41,126 nucleotides of DNA from Prevotellaceae bacterium. GTDB lineage: Bacteria > Bacteroidota > Bacteroidia > Bacteroidales > UBA932. A program made the translations under genes and the position numbers. The notes under the pieces were generated by a model. It did not search any database and was not told where the DNA came from. It saw nothing but the letters and a program-made list of their open reading frames with translations. Below are positions 7,210-17,000 of this stretch, piece after piece. Location of the stretch: positions 1 to 41,126 of the forward strand of contig JAIRZQ010000077.1 of NCBI GenBank assembly GCA_031267135.1. Direction: 5' to 3'. The first letter of the stretch is position 1; each line of letters opens with the position of its first letter.

Positions 7210-8799
7210 TTATTGACATTTTCTAATTACGATTTTTTGAGTACCGACAATATAGTCAGCATCAGCGCGAATTAAAGAGCCTTCTTCAGGATCCATATAT
7301 ATAAGCGAACCATCGGCACCATACCCTACAACCAATACGGCATGGGAACTTCCACTAACGTTAGATGGCACATCTGTAAACACAACTCTACCTGCATCAA
7401 TAGCCGCCTGCCACGATGTGAAATTACCTGAAACAAAATATTTATCAATAAACGGCTGTATGTGTTCGGTGGGCATTCCTGTTTCATAAAGCCATACCTT
7501 GTAATCTCTAGCGTAATCCCAAAGGTATTTACCCATATCAAAATTTGCTCCGCAAATGATTTCTTCTATATAAGCCATTATACTTGCAACACAGGTGTTT
7601 ACTAACTGTTCTTGCATGGTTGTAGCAAAGTTATTCTTAAATTTTTTATCATCGGGGCGTGCGGTGTAAGGCTCTGCCTTAGAAGCAAAATTAGCCGTTA
7701 CACTCATATTTTTACTGAGATTTTCAATCCAAATTGAAGCAGATGTTCCTGATATATCACCTTGCCATCCGGTAAACTTATATCCGGTACCGACTACTGC
7801 TGTTATACCCAGATAAGTGCCTTGATTATATTCATATACTCCGGCGCCGCTTATATTACTTGCGCTAGTACCATATCCTGTTACTGTACCATTTCCTGAA
7901 ATTGAAACAGTTACAGTATATTTTGTCGGCTGTGGATTAGTATTGCCGCTGTCGCTGCCACCTCCCGGGTCAGTGTAGCCGGGAGGAAAATAATCTCCAC
8001 CACCACCGCTGCCATCATCATTCTGCCAGCAATGGCAATTCGAATAATGACAATAGGGACAATATTCAGGCAGTTTATCTCCGGGATTCCTTCCTATTAC
8101 AACAGATCCTTCAAGTTCTCCGCCATAATAATCCATTAATACAAGCCCGCCCGATTCGCCTATAACGGCAGTAGAAAAATCTTTCTGCACGTAGAAAGAT
8201 TTTTTTCTGTCGTATTTGAATTTTTGCGTTACACTGTCGTTGTTATGCTCGTTAATCAAAATATTTGTGCCTTCCCACAGGGTATATACTGCTGTTCCCG
8301 AAAATTTGCGGGTGTTGCCTGCGTGAGTATATGTACGCCCGCGGTGGTGCCTGTATTTCTCAAAACATTTGCGGTCGGGAATAAGCGACAGTAAAAACAT
8401 TTCGGTTTCATGAGTTTCCTTTACTTTGATAACCACCACTTTTTGGGTAATTGACGCTTCCCATGGTTTGCGTTCATTCAAATGAGAGGTTGCCAGTAAT
8501 CGCCTGCTGTCTATAATTGGAGCTTCAATGCTCCATATATATTCATTTTCGCTATATACGGCTTTATCCCATTGGGGAGTGTAATCTCTGGGCAATAAAG
8601 GATTTTCAGGCAAATTGCCTTTGCTTTTCAATATTTCATAATCTATAATTTTTTGTTGAAACACTTCTGCTGCCTCCTTTACTGTTATTCCGTTTTTTAC
8701 GGTATCATCTTCAATGCCTTTGTTTTCAAGGACATCATAGCAGGCTATTACCCATATTGAGGCAATAACCGCCAAAATAATTTTTATACTTTTTTTCAT
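7210..8799 (-). CDS. Predicted secreted/lipidated papain-fold (C39-like) cysteine protease with an InlB B-repeat-like domain
   Basis: The likely start is MKKSIKIILAVIASIWVIAC (lipobox-like) at 8799 rather than the ORF start at 8910. Cys-rich CPYCHYSNCHC, Gly-rich linker, beta repeat YTVTVSISGNGTVTGYG..GYKFTGWQGDISGTSASIWIENLSKNMSVTANF, then EQLVNTCVASIMAYIEE and SSHAVLVVGYGADGSLIYMDPEEG as Cys/His/Asp motifs. Confidence 0.75.
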   Translation of the reverse strand: MKKSIKIILAVIASIWVIACYDVLENKGIEDDTVKNGITVKEAAEVFQQKIIDYEILKSKGNLPENPLLPRDYTPQWDKAVYSENEYIWSIEAPIIDSRRLLATSHLNERKPWEASITQKVVVIKVKETHETEMFLLSLIPDRKCFEKYRHHRGRTYTHAGNTRKFSGTAVYTLWEGTNILINEHNNDSVTQKFKYDRKKSFYVQKDFSTAVIGESGGLVLMDYYGGELEGSVVIGRNPGDKLPEYCPYCHYSNCHCWQNDDGSGGGGDYFPPGYTDPGGGSDSGNTNPQPTKYTVTVSISGNGTVTGYGTSASNISGAGVYEYNQGTYLGITAVVGTGYKFTGWQGDISGTSASIWIENLSKNMSVTANFASKAEPYTARPDDKKFKNNFATTMQEQLVNTCVASIMAYIEEIICGANFDMGKYLWDYARDYKVWLYETGMPTEHIQPFIDKYFVSGNFTSWQAAIDAGRVVFTDVPSNVSGSSHAVLVVGYGADGSLIYMDPEEGSLIRADADYIVGTQKIVIRKCQ

Positions 8800-9078
8800 T
8801 ACAAAGTTAATGATTTTTTTAAAACATATTTGATATTTAATTTTAAAGCAAAATTTGCTTTGTTTTGTTTGCAATTTGAATTTGCAAGGCTTACAAAATA
8901 ATGCAATCACTTGAAATTCAATGTTGTTTTTTCTTGCCTTATGTAGGCGGCGGCGCGTAATAGTTAAAATTCAGTTTCATAGCAAAATATTGTTAAACAT
9001 TATGAAGCAAAGGTATGGCGTAAATATAAAGTTATAAAATATTTTTACGGTGATTTTTACCTCAAAATGAAGTAAATT

Positions 9079-9312
9079 TTACCTCAATAAGTTTTCTTTA
9101 TTACAAATCAGTGAAGAGTAATGAGCAAAAAAATCATAATCCAGTGCAATGGAAATTCTCAAAAGTAATTCACTGTAAATATGATTGTTTTTCAGCATTT
9201 TTCTCAAATTGCTTCTGTCGCAATATACTTGCCTTGCAAGCCACGATACCGAGCGTCCGTTTTCTTTAAGTTTATTACATATTAACTTTCCAATGTGTAT
9301 TTTATCTTCCAT
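9079..9312 (-). CDS. Small HTH DNA-binding protein (XRE-like)
   Basis: MEDKIHIGKLICNKLKENGRSVSWLARQVYCDRSNLRKMLKNNHIYSELLLRISIALDYDFFAHYSS is a Bacteroidota small HTH pattern. The ORF upstream of this Met overlaps the RNA candidate and is probably not translated. Confidence 0.75.
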   Translation of the reverse strand: MEDKIHIGKLICNKLKENGRSVSWLARQVYCDRSNLRKMLKNNHIYSELLLRISIALDYDFFAHYSSLICNKENLLR

Positions 9313-9330
9313 GCAGTATTTTTGCAATAA

Positions 9331-9497
9331 AAAAGACGTGGACTTCTGTTGGCTTATAGAGGTTCTGCAATACCTTCGCAAACAAACAAGAAAAGCCCAC
9401 GTTTACACGTGAGTGTTGAACTTTCCTGTTCCTGTTTGCTTAAAAATTTTGCAGATTTCTATAAGCCAAGAACAAAAGCTAACGCTTTTTATTTTTT
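9331..9497 (+). ncRNA. Candidate structured RNA, 6S RNA-like rod hairpin with its own promoter and terminator
   Basis: TATTTTTG box at 9317-9324. Nested helices TTGGCTTATAGA (9349-9360)/TCTATAAGCCAA (9458-9469), TCTGCAA (9364-9370)/TTGCAGA (9449-9455) and GCAAACA (9378-9384)/TGTTTGC (9433-9439). Terminator-like AAAAGC-taac-GCTTTTT (9474-9490). Confidence 0.5.
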
Positions 9498-9874
9498 GTT
9501 ATTTCAATTAATTTTATTTTTCATCACATAAAAATTAAACCATAAATATTTTTTCATGCAGCAAATTTATAAAAAATAATAAAGTACATGCCTGTTTTCT
9601 TACAATTCCGATTATTTTTCGTACCTCTGCAATCGAAAAATCAAAATATATGTCAGTATCAACAGCTATAATAGCATTAGGTTGTTTGATTTTTTTTTCT
9701 AATGCGCTGTTTGAACGCACGAAAATTCCAAGCGTAATATTTTTATGCATAGGAATTTTTATATATCCAATGATTATGAATTGGGCACAACCGAAGTTTT
9801 TTTTGGAATTTCGGATATAAAATCGTATTCAAGCGCTTTTGATATTCAGCATCAGTAATTCAATATCAATATAC

Positions 9875-9912
9875 AAAAAAGAAACTGCTTCAATAAAGCA
9901 ACTTCTTTTTTT
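9875..9912 (-). terminator. Intrinsic terminator downstream of secDF
   Basis: AAAAAAGAAACTGCTT-caata-AAGCAACTTCTTTTTTT imperfect hairpin just beyond the secDF stop. Confidence 0.7.
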
Positions 9913-9937
9913 CATTAAATACAGTCAATTTTAAATA

Positions 9938-12900
9938 TTACCGTTTCAGCAATTCGGGCTTCACTACTTTTTCTCTTGCATTTTGCTTGTGTTTTATCAG
10001 GTCGTAAGCAACGGGCGTAGCAATAAATATTGATGAGAACGTACCGAATACTATACCGACAGTCATGGCAAATGCAAAGCCGCGTATGACATCTCCGCCG
10101 AAGAAGAATATTACCAAAAGCACAAATACCGTTGAAGCGGATGTATTCAAAGTTCTGGCAAGAGTTGCATTTATTGCGTCGTTGATATTGTCTTTCAGCG
10201 GATGTTTGGGATACAGCCGTCGATATTCTCTGATACGGTCGAAGATAATCACCGTATCGTTGATGGAATATCCTATAATTGTGAGCATTGCGGCAATAAA
10301 CGTTTGGTCGATTTCCATACCCCACGGGAAAATTCCCGCGCCAAACGCAAATATTGACATGGTAAACAGCGCATTTCCCGCAAGCGCCACAACGCCGCCA
10401 AATCCCCATTGCCATTGCGAAAAGCGAACCGCAATGTAGGCAAATATGAGGAAGAGTGAAATAATAACCGCCCAGATTGCTCTTCGCGTAATGTCGCTTG
10501 CTATTGTAGGACCTATCTTTTCAGAGCTTATGATTCCGTGAGGATTGGTTTGCGTTGACACAAATTCATCAAAAGTTATGTCAGACTCGACAAATAATCC
10601 TTTCAGAGCATTATACAATGCAGCTTCAACTTCGGCATCCGCATTTTCCGACTGGTCGCCGTATTTGTGTTTTGTTGTAATTTTCATCTGGTCGGAATTG
10701 CCGTACTGTTTTACTTCGGCTGTTCCTTCCAGTTCGCCCAGTAAAGCCTCGCGAACTTCATTTGATGTAACATTCCTGTCGAATTTGACGACATAAGTTC
10801 TCCCTCCCGTAAAATCAACCCCCTGGCTGAATCCTTTTGTAAATATTATTACCAGTCCTGCAAGCCATACAATAGCAACAACAGTAAACACTTTTTTACG
10901 CGCTTCTATAAATTTGAATTTTGTATTTTTCAAAAACCGTAACGACCACGAAAATCCGAACTTGATGTTTTTACCGCGATTCAGCAGCCATTCAAAAATT
11001 AGTCGCGAAATAAATATTGATGTAAACAGTGACGTAACAATACCGATTATGAGCGTAGTTGCAAAACCTTTTACAGGTCCTGTTCCGTAGGAAAGCAATA
11101 CTATACCTGTTATAAGCGTTGTAAGCTGTCCATCGATAATTGCCGAATATGCATTTTTGTATCCGTCGGCTATAGCCAGACGCAAAGCTTTCCCTGCGAT
11201 ATGCTCTTCCTTGATGCGTTCATAAATAATGATATTTGCATCTACCGCCATACCAAGCGTTAGTACTATACCTGCAATGCCGGGCATTGTGAGTACAGCT
11301 CCGAATGACGCCAAAACTCCGAAAATAAGAAATACGTTTACCACCAGAGCTATGTTTGCCGCCAAACCTGCAGTATTGTAAAAAAACCATATATAAATAA
11401 GAATTACCAGAAATGCCAGTATAAACGATAGCATTCCCGCATCGATTGATTCCTTGCCAAGCGTGGGACCTACTACAGCTTCCTGAACTATATGGGCTGG
11501 AGCGGGCATTTTACCCGAACTCAAAACGTTTACCAAATCGTCGGCTTCCTGAGTAGAGAACTGTCCTGTAATCTGTGAAGTTCCTCCTGATATTTCCTGC
11601 TGAACGTTGGGGTACGAATAAACAAATCCATCAAGAACAACCGCTATCTCGCGACCTATGTTGTTTTTGGTAAGTTGCGCCCATGTTTTTGTGCCTTGAT
11701 TGTTCATCGACATGCTTACGTAAGGAAACGAACCTGTTGTCTGATTAAATTCTCTGCGTGCGTCAACTATAGCATCTCCTGCGAGAGGAGCTTCGTTGCT
11801 GTATCGTGGATTAAGCTTTATAGCTATCAATTCATAATATACGCCTTCCGCATCAGCCGGCTTGCTTGTCCACACAAAACGCAGGTTGTTGGGTTTCATC
11901 ATGCTTATCTGCGGAAGCGCCAGCATTTCCATTATTTTTGCCGTATCGCGATAATGTGCGCGACCTAAGCAGGCTTTTTTATATCTGTCGTTGTTTCTGT
12001 CAACGTCGTAATTCAGGCTTAATATTGACAACAGAGGATACTGCTCTCTTAAGTTTTGCTGTGCCTGTTCCGTGCCTGTGCTGTCCTGACCGAGTTTGCT
12101 GAGCAGAGTATCGGTTTCGGATGAGTTGTCGGCTGCTGCAAGTAAATCCCTGTTTTCGCCGACAGTGTCTGAATCTGTTGCGTTTGCCGAAGTTGTATCC
12201 GATGCCGACCGGTTTAATGCTTTTTCGGCATCCTGCAATTCTTTTATCCTTTTGTCGGAGTCCACTATATACTGGCTAATGCCTTCGACTCTACAGTCGA
12301 ATGTTTCCCAAAATTCGAGACTTGCCGTTCCTTGCAGGAGTTTACGTACGCGTTCGGGTTCCTTTACGCCCGGTAATTCAACCAGGATTCTGCCGGAATT
12401 GCCTACTTTTTGAATATTCGGCGCAACAACTCCAAAACGGTCTATACGGTTACGAAGTACGTTGAATGAATTGTTTATGGTGCTTTCAACTTGAGCGGCT
12501 ATGAATTTTATTACATCTTCGTTGGATGTAGAATGTGTGATGTCTTTTACTTTTCCATCGTATGAAACGAAAAGAGACGCCATTGTTTTATTGGGTGCAA
12601 TTTCTCTCCATGTTTCATCAAACAGTGTCAGAAAATCCCTTCCGCTATTAGTGTATTTTGTTATGGTTGTAGAAAGTATCCGCTGAAAATCAGGATCATT
12701 ACCGTTGTTTACCAGCGCTTTTATCATATCGGCAACCGAAACTTCGAGCATAACATTCATACCGCCTTTAAGGTCAAGACCGAGCGCCAACGCTTTTTCC
12801 TGACATTCTTTGTAAGTGAATAACCCAAACGGATATACGTTATCTGCCGCTATTGAATCAAGATAAGCAGTTTGTTTGCTTTCATCGATTCTTGTTATTC

Positions 12901-13036
12901 CATTTTCATCCACAACTGTTGCAAATGCTTCTGCAGCGCTTTCAACGCGGCTTGTTACCAATGTAAACGATAATTGATACATACAAGCCAAAATCAAAAG
13001 AACAGTTATAAGTTTGATAGTTCCTTTACTTTGCAT
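9938..13036 (-). CDS. secDF: Fused protein translocase subunit SecDF
   Basis: 1032 aa with LGLDLKGGMNVMLEVSVADM, VELPGVKEPERVRKLLQGTASLEFWET, GMAVDANIIIYERIKEE (SecD) and FSQGVDFTGGRTYVV, GYSINDTVIIFDRIRE (SecF). Confidence 0.97.
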   Translation of the reverse strand: MQSKGTIKLITVLLILACMYQLSFTLVTSRVESAAEAFATVVDENGITRIDESKQTAYLDSIAADNVYPFGLFTYKECQEKALALGLDLKGGMNVMLEVSVADMIKALVNNGNDPDFQRILSTTITKYTNSGRDFLTLFDETWREIAPNKTMASLFVSYDGKVKDITHSTSNEDVIKFIAAQVESTINNSFNVLRNRIDRFGVVAPNIQKVGNSGRILVELPGVKEPERVRKLLQGTASLEFWETFDCRVEGISQYIVDSDKRIKELQDAEKALNRSASDTTSANATDSDTVGENRDLLAAADNSSETDTLLSKLGQDSTGTEQAQQNLREQYPLLSILSLNYDVDRNNDRYKKACLGRAHYRDTAKIMEMLALPQISMMKPNNLRFVWTSKPADAEGVYYELIAIKLNPRYSNEAPLAGDAIVDARREFNQTTGSFPYVSMSMNNQGTKTWAQLTKNNIGREIAVVLDGFVYSYPNVQQEISGGTSQITGQFSTQEADDLVNVLSSGKMPAPAHIVQEAVVGPTLGKESIDAGMLSFILAFLVILIYIWFFYNTAGLAANIALVVNVFLIFGVLASFGAVLTMPGIAGIVLTLGMAVDANIIIYERIKEEHIAGKALRLAIADGYKNAYSAIIDGQLTTLITGIVLLSYGTGPVKGFATTLIIGIVTSLFTSIFISRLIFEWLLNRGKNIKFGFSWSLRFLKNTKFKFIEARKKVFTVVAIVWLAGLVIIFTKGFSQGVDFTGGRTYVVKFDRNVTSNEVREALLGELEGTAEVKQYGNSDQMKITTKHKYGDQSENADAEVEAALYNALKGLFVESDITFDEFVSTQTNPHGIISSEKIGPTIASDITRRAIWAVIISLFLIFAYIAVRFSQWQWGFGGVVALAGNALFTMSIFAFGAGIFPWGMEIDQTFIAAMLTIIGYSINDTVIIFDRIREYRRLYPKHPLKDNINDAINATLARTLNTSASTVFVLLVIFFFGGDVIRGFAFAMTVGIVFGTFSSIFIATPVAYDLIKHKQNAREKVVKPELLKR

Positions 13037-13282
13037 ATTTTTTGATATTTAATATTTCACGTAACTTTTCACAATTGAGGCGCAAAGTTAATACTTTTTT
13101 CAATTTGTAGATAATGATAATAGTTTTTTTTTGATTTTAGCGTATAATTTTATGATTGGAGCAATATTTTTTAATGTAAAAAGTGATTTAGAGATTAGGA
13201 AACTGTTTTGAATTTATGATTGCTTAATAAATATTATATAGAACAGATTATTACCTGCTTAAAATGTATCAATTTATTGAAT

Positions 13283-13370
13283 CGTCATTGCGAACCGCTT
13301 GCGGTGAAGCAATCCGGTTGCTATGTTCTTTTATAGAGATTGCTTCGTCGTTACACTCCTTGCAATGACG
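13283..13370. repeat. Palindromic REP/MITE-like element
   Basis: CGTCATTGC (13283-13291) / GCAATGACG (13362-13370) with inner GAAGCAATC (13306-13314) / GATTGCTTC (13338-13346). Confidence 0.7.
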
Positions 13371-13508
13371 AAAGAATTATATATTGTAGATAAGGTAGTA
13401 TAATGTTTTATTAAATATAAACTCTATTATGGTATACTTAATTTCAGTTGGTTAATTGGAGTGTATTTATTATCTTATTTGACTATCAAAATAAATAATT
13501 ACAAAAAG

Positions 13509-13646
13509 ATGAATAAGACGTACTGTCCAGCCAACCTGATGGCAAGTTATAGAAAAAACGGAAGGCTGCAAAAAAGAAAAAGAAAACACTCGTTACGGGA
13601 AATTATAAATGTACTTTTCCGCATGATTAAAACCGGTTGCCGGTAG
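13509..13646 (+). pseudogene. N-terminal remnant of an IS5-like transposase
   Basis: MNKTYCPANLMASYRKNGRLQKRKRKHSLREIINVLFRMIKTGCR then TAG, where family members have Trp (TGCQWRxLP). No recognisable continuation. Confidence 0.6.
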
Positions 13647-13704
13647 CGGCTACTCCTGCTCCCTGTAAATCCCTATAAGGGAATTAAAATTACGAATTAC
13701 AAAA

Positions 13705-13793
13705 ACGATGCGTGTCGTTCAACAAAACGATGCGCATCGTTTGACCGAACGATACTTACCGTTTTATCAAAAGGTGCGTATCGTTTTTATTGG
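13705..13793. repeat. Four imperfect 22-23 bp tandem repeats built on a palindrome
   Basis: ACGATGCGTGTCGTTcaacaaa / ACGATGCGCATCGTTtgaccga / ACGATACTTACCGTTttatcaaa / AGGTGCGTATCGTTtttattgg. Copy 2 contains the perfect palindrome AAACGATGCGCATCGTTT. Confidence 0.75.
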
Positions 13794-14037
13794 CAGTAAA
13801 ACAGGTTGTAAACATATTTCAAAAATTATCGAAACAGCCCTCATGTCATTATCTGAAATTCGGCAATTATGTTTTTTATTCGTTTTATTTTACATCTCGC
13901 TTATTTTCCATTCATATTTATGCATTGCCGTTTTCTGTTTTTGCACTTGCAACATTCCGCATTTTCAGGTTAGTTCAAAAATCATAATTGTTTTTACTAT
14001 CTTTGCGGCTAATTTTTATTGAAATATCTTTACTGTT

Positions 14038-17000
14038 ATGAAATTCAAAGAATATAAAAGTCTCGATTTAACGCAAATCAACAATGACATCCTGAAAAAA
14101 TGGGACGAAGAAAAAACATTCGACCAAAGCATCGAAATGCGCAACGGCTGTCCTGTTTTTACTTTTTACGAAGGTCCTCCATCTGCAAACGGCATGCCGG
14201 GAATACATCATGTTATGGCTCGTGCAATAAAGGATATTTTTTGCAGATACAAAACTCAAAAGGGATTTCTGGTAAAGCGCAAAGCCGGCTGGGATACTCA
14301 CGGACTGCCGGTAGAACTTGGCGTTGAAAAAATGCTCGGAATAACAAAAGAAGATATAGGCAAAAAAATATCTGTTGATGAATACAATACTGCCTGCCGA
14401 AAGGAAGTGATGAAATATACCGAACTTTGGGAAAAACTTACACGCCAAATGGGTTACTGGATTGACATGAGCGACCCGTATATTACCTGCGACAACGATT
14501 ACATGGAAACGTTATGGTTTCTCCTGAAAGATTTGTATAACAAAAATTTGCTATACAAAGGCTACACCATACAACCGTATTCGCCTGCAGCGGGAACAGG
14601 ACTCAGTACGCACGAGCTAAATCAGCCCGGATGCTACCGGGATGTAAAAGATACTACGGTTACCGCTCAGTTCAAGGTCATAAGAAACGAAAAATCGGAG
14701 TTTTTGTTTAACGATACAGGCGCCGGTTTGGATATGTATTTTCTTGCGTGGACAACAACACCGTGGACTTTACCATCTAACACCGCTCTTTGCGTAGGCG
14801 AAAAAATTGCATATTGCGCCGTAAAGTCCGAAAACCCATACAGCCGAAAAGAATGTGTTTTTATTCTTGCAAAAGATTTGGTTTCAAAGTATTTTAATGA
14901 AAAGATACCTTTTGAAATCATAAAGGAATATTCGGGAAAAAATCTTATTGACATCCGATACGAACAGCTTATAGCATGGGTAAATCCTCGCGGCGATGCC
15001 TTTCGCGTAATTGCCGGCGACTATGTTACAACCGATGATGGTACAGGAATTGTACATATTGCGCCGACTTTCGGAGCCGACGATGCTCGCGTGGCAAAAA
15101 CGGCAAATATTCCTCCGCTGCATTTAATAGACAAAAACGGAAACATACAGCCTATGGTTGACCGCAGAGGAAAATTTTACGACGTCGAAGATTTGGATGC
15201 CGGCTTTGCCGGAAAGTATGTTGATGAAAGCTATAAGCAATACGCCGGAAGGTTTGTTAAAAACGATTACGACAAGAATCTCACAGAAAAAGATACTACT
15301 TTGGATATTGATTTGTGCGTGATGCTTAAGCAGGAAAATAAAGCGTTCAAAATCGAAAAGCACGTTCATACGTATCCGCATTGCTGGCGAACCGACAAGC
15401 CTGTAATTTACTATCCTCTCGACTCGTGGTTCATAAAAACTACAGCACAAAAAGACGCAATGGTCGAATTGAATCGTACAATAAGATGGAAACCCGAAAA
15501 CACAGGTACAGGACGTTTTGAGAAATGGCTCGAAAATCTTCAAGACTGGAACCTTTCACGAACTCGATACTGGGGAACGCCTCTGCCTGTCTGGCGTACA
15601 GCCGATGGAAACGAACAGAAATGCATAGGTTCCATAGAAGAACTGTACAGTGAAATAGAAAAATCGGTATCGTCAGGCTTAATGAACGAAAATCCGTATA
15701 AGGCAAAAGGCTTTACGGTTGGCGATTTTTCAAAGGAGAATTACGGAAAAATCGATTTGCACCGTCCTTACATCGACGATATTGTTTTGGTTTCGGAAAA
15801 GGGCGAGCCTATGAAGCGCGAGCTTGACTTGATTGATGTCTGGTTTGATTCGGGAGCAATGCCTTTTGCTCAGCAGCATTATATGGGAAAAATATCAGAC
15901 GCTTTCCCTGCCGACTTTATTGCCGAAGGCGTTGACCAGACTCGCGGATGGTTTTTCACGCTTCATGCAATAGCAACGATGGTAAAAGGCTGCGTTTCGT
16001 TTAAAAATGTAATTTCAAACGGTCTTGTTCTCGATAAAAACGGAAATAAAATGAGTAAGCGACTGGGCAATGCAGTCGAACCTTTTGCCGTAATGAACGA
16101 ATACGGAAGCGATACCCTTCGCTGGTATATGGTAACAAATTCGCAACCGTGGGATAATCTTAAATTTGACATAGCCGGCGTTGATGAGGTTAAACGCAAA
16201 TTTTTCGGAACGCTTTACAATACATATTCGTTTTTTGCGCTTTATGCAAATGTCGACAGCTACAAGGGCAACGAGACGGAAATGCCCATTAACGAGCGTC
16301 CGGAAATTGACGTATGGATAATTTCGTTATTGAACTCACTGATTAAGGAAGTTGAAAACGCCTACGAAAATTATGAGCCTACGCGCGCAGGACGGGCAAT
16401 TCAGGATTTTGTTATCGACAATTTGAGCAACTGGTATGTGCGTTTGAACCGTAAACGCTTTTGGGGAGGAAAAATGAATGCCGATAAGCTTGCTGCATAT
16501 CAAACGCTGCAACAGTGCCTGCAAACGGTTGCCTTGCTTGCCGCGCCAATCGCGCCTTTCTTTTGCGATAATCTGTTTTGTGATTTGAATGAAGTAAGCC
16601 ATAGATACGGTGAAAATTCGGTGCATTTGGCAGATTTTCCCGTTTGCGATGAATCGCTGATAAACGCCGGTCTTGAAGATAAAATGAACCTTGCGCAGCA
16701 GGTGTGTTCCATGGTGCTGGCTCTTCGCCGCAAAGCAAATAAAAAAGTGCGTCAGCCGCTTTGGAAAATCATGATTCCCGTTTCAAACGAAGATATGAAA
16801 AATAATATTGAAGCCGTTAAGCAGTTAATACTTAATGAAGTAAACGTAAAGGAAATGGAATTTCTGGACGATGCTACGGGAATAATCATAAAGAAAATCA
16901 AACCTGATTTCAAAACATTGGGAAAGATATACGGCAAGCAAATGAAAGAAATTTCAACTGCACTTTCGGAATTTTCGCAGCATGATATTACCGTTTTGGA

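Noticed and set aside
9185-9531. Two plus-strand ORFs across 9185-9531
   Set aside because: They overlap the HTH gene and the structured RNA candidate, have no family signal, and are Phe/Ser-rich shadow translations.
9535-9750. 71-aa minus-strand ORF
   Set aside because: No recognisable motif and no clear promoter or ribosome-binding context; left unannotated, though not excluded.
9915-10415. 166-aa minus-strand ORF overlapping secDF
   Set aside because: Out-of-frame translation inside the well-supported secDF gene.
13705-13793. Short CRISPR-like array
   Set aside because: Units of 22-23 bp are degenerate tandem dyads without spacers.
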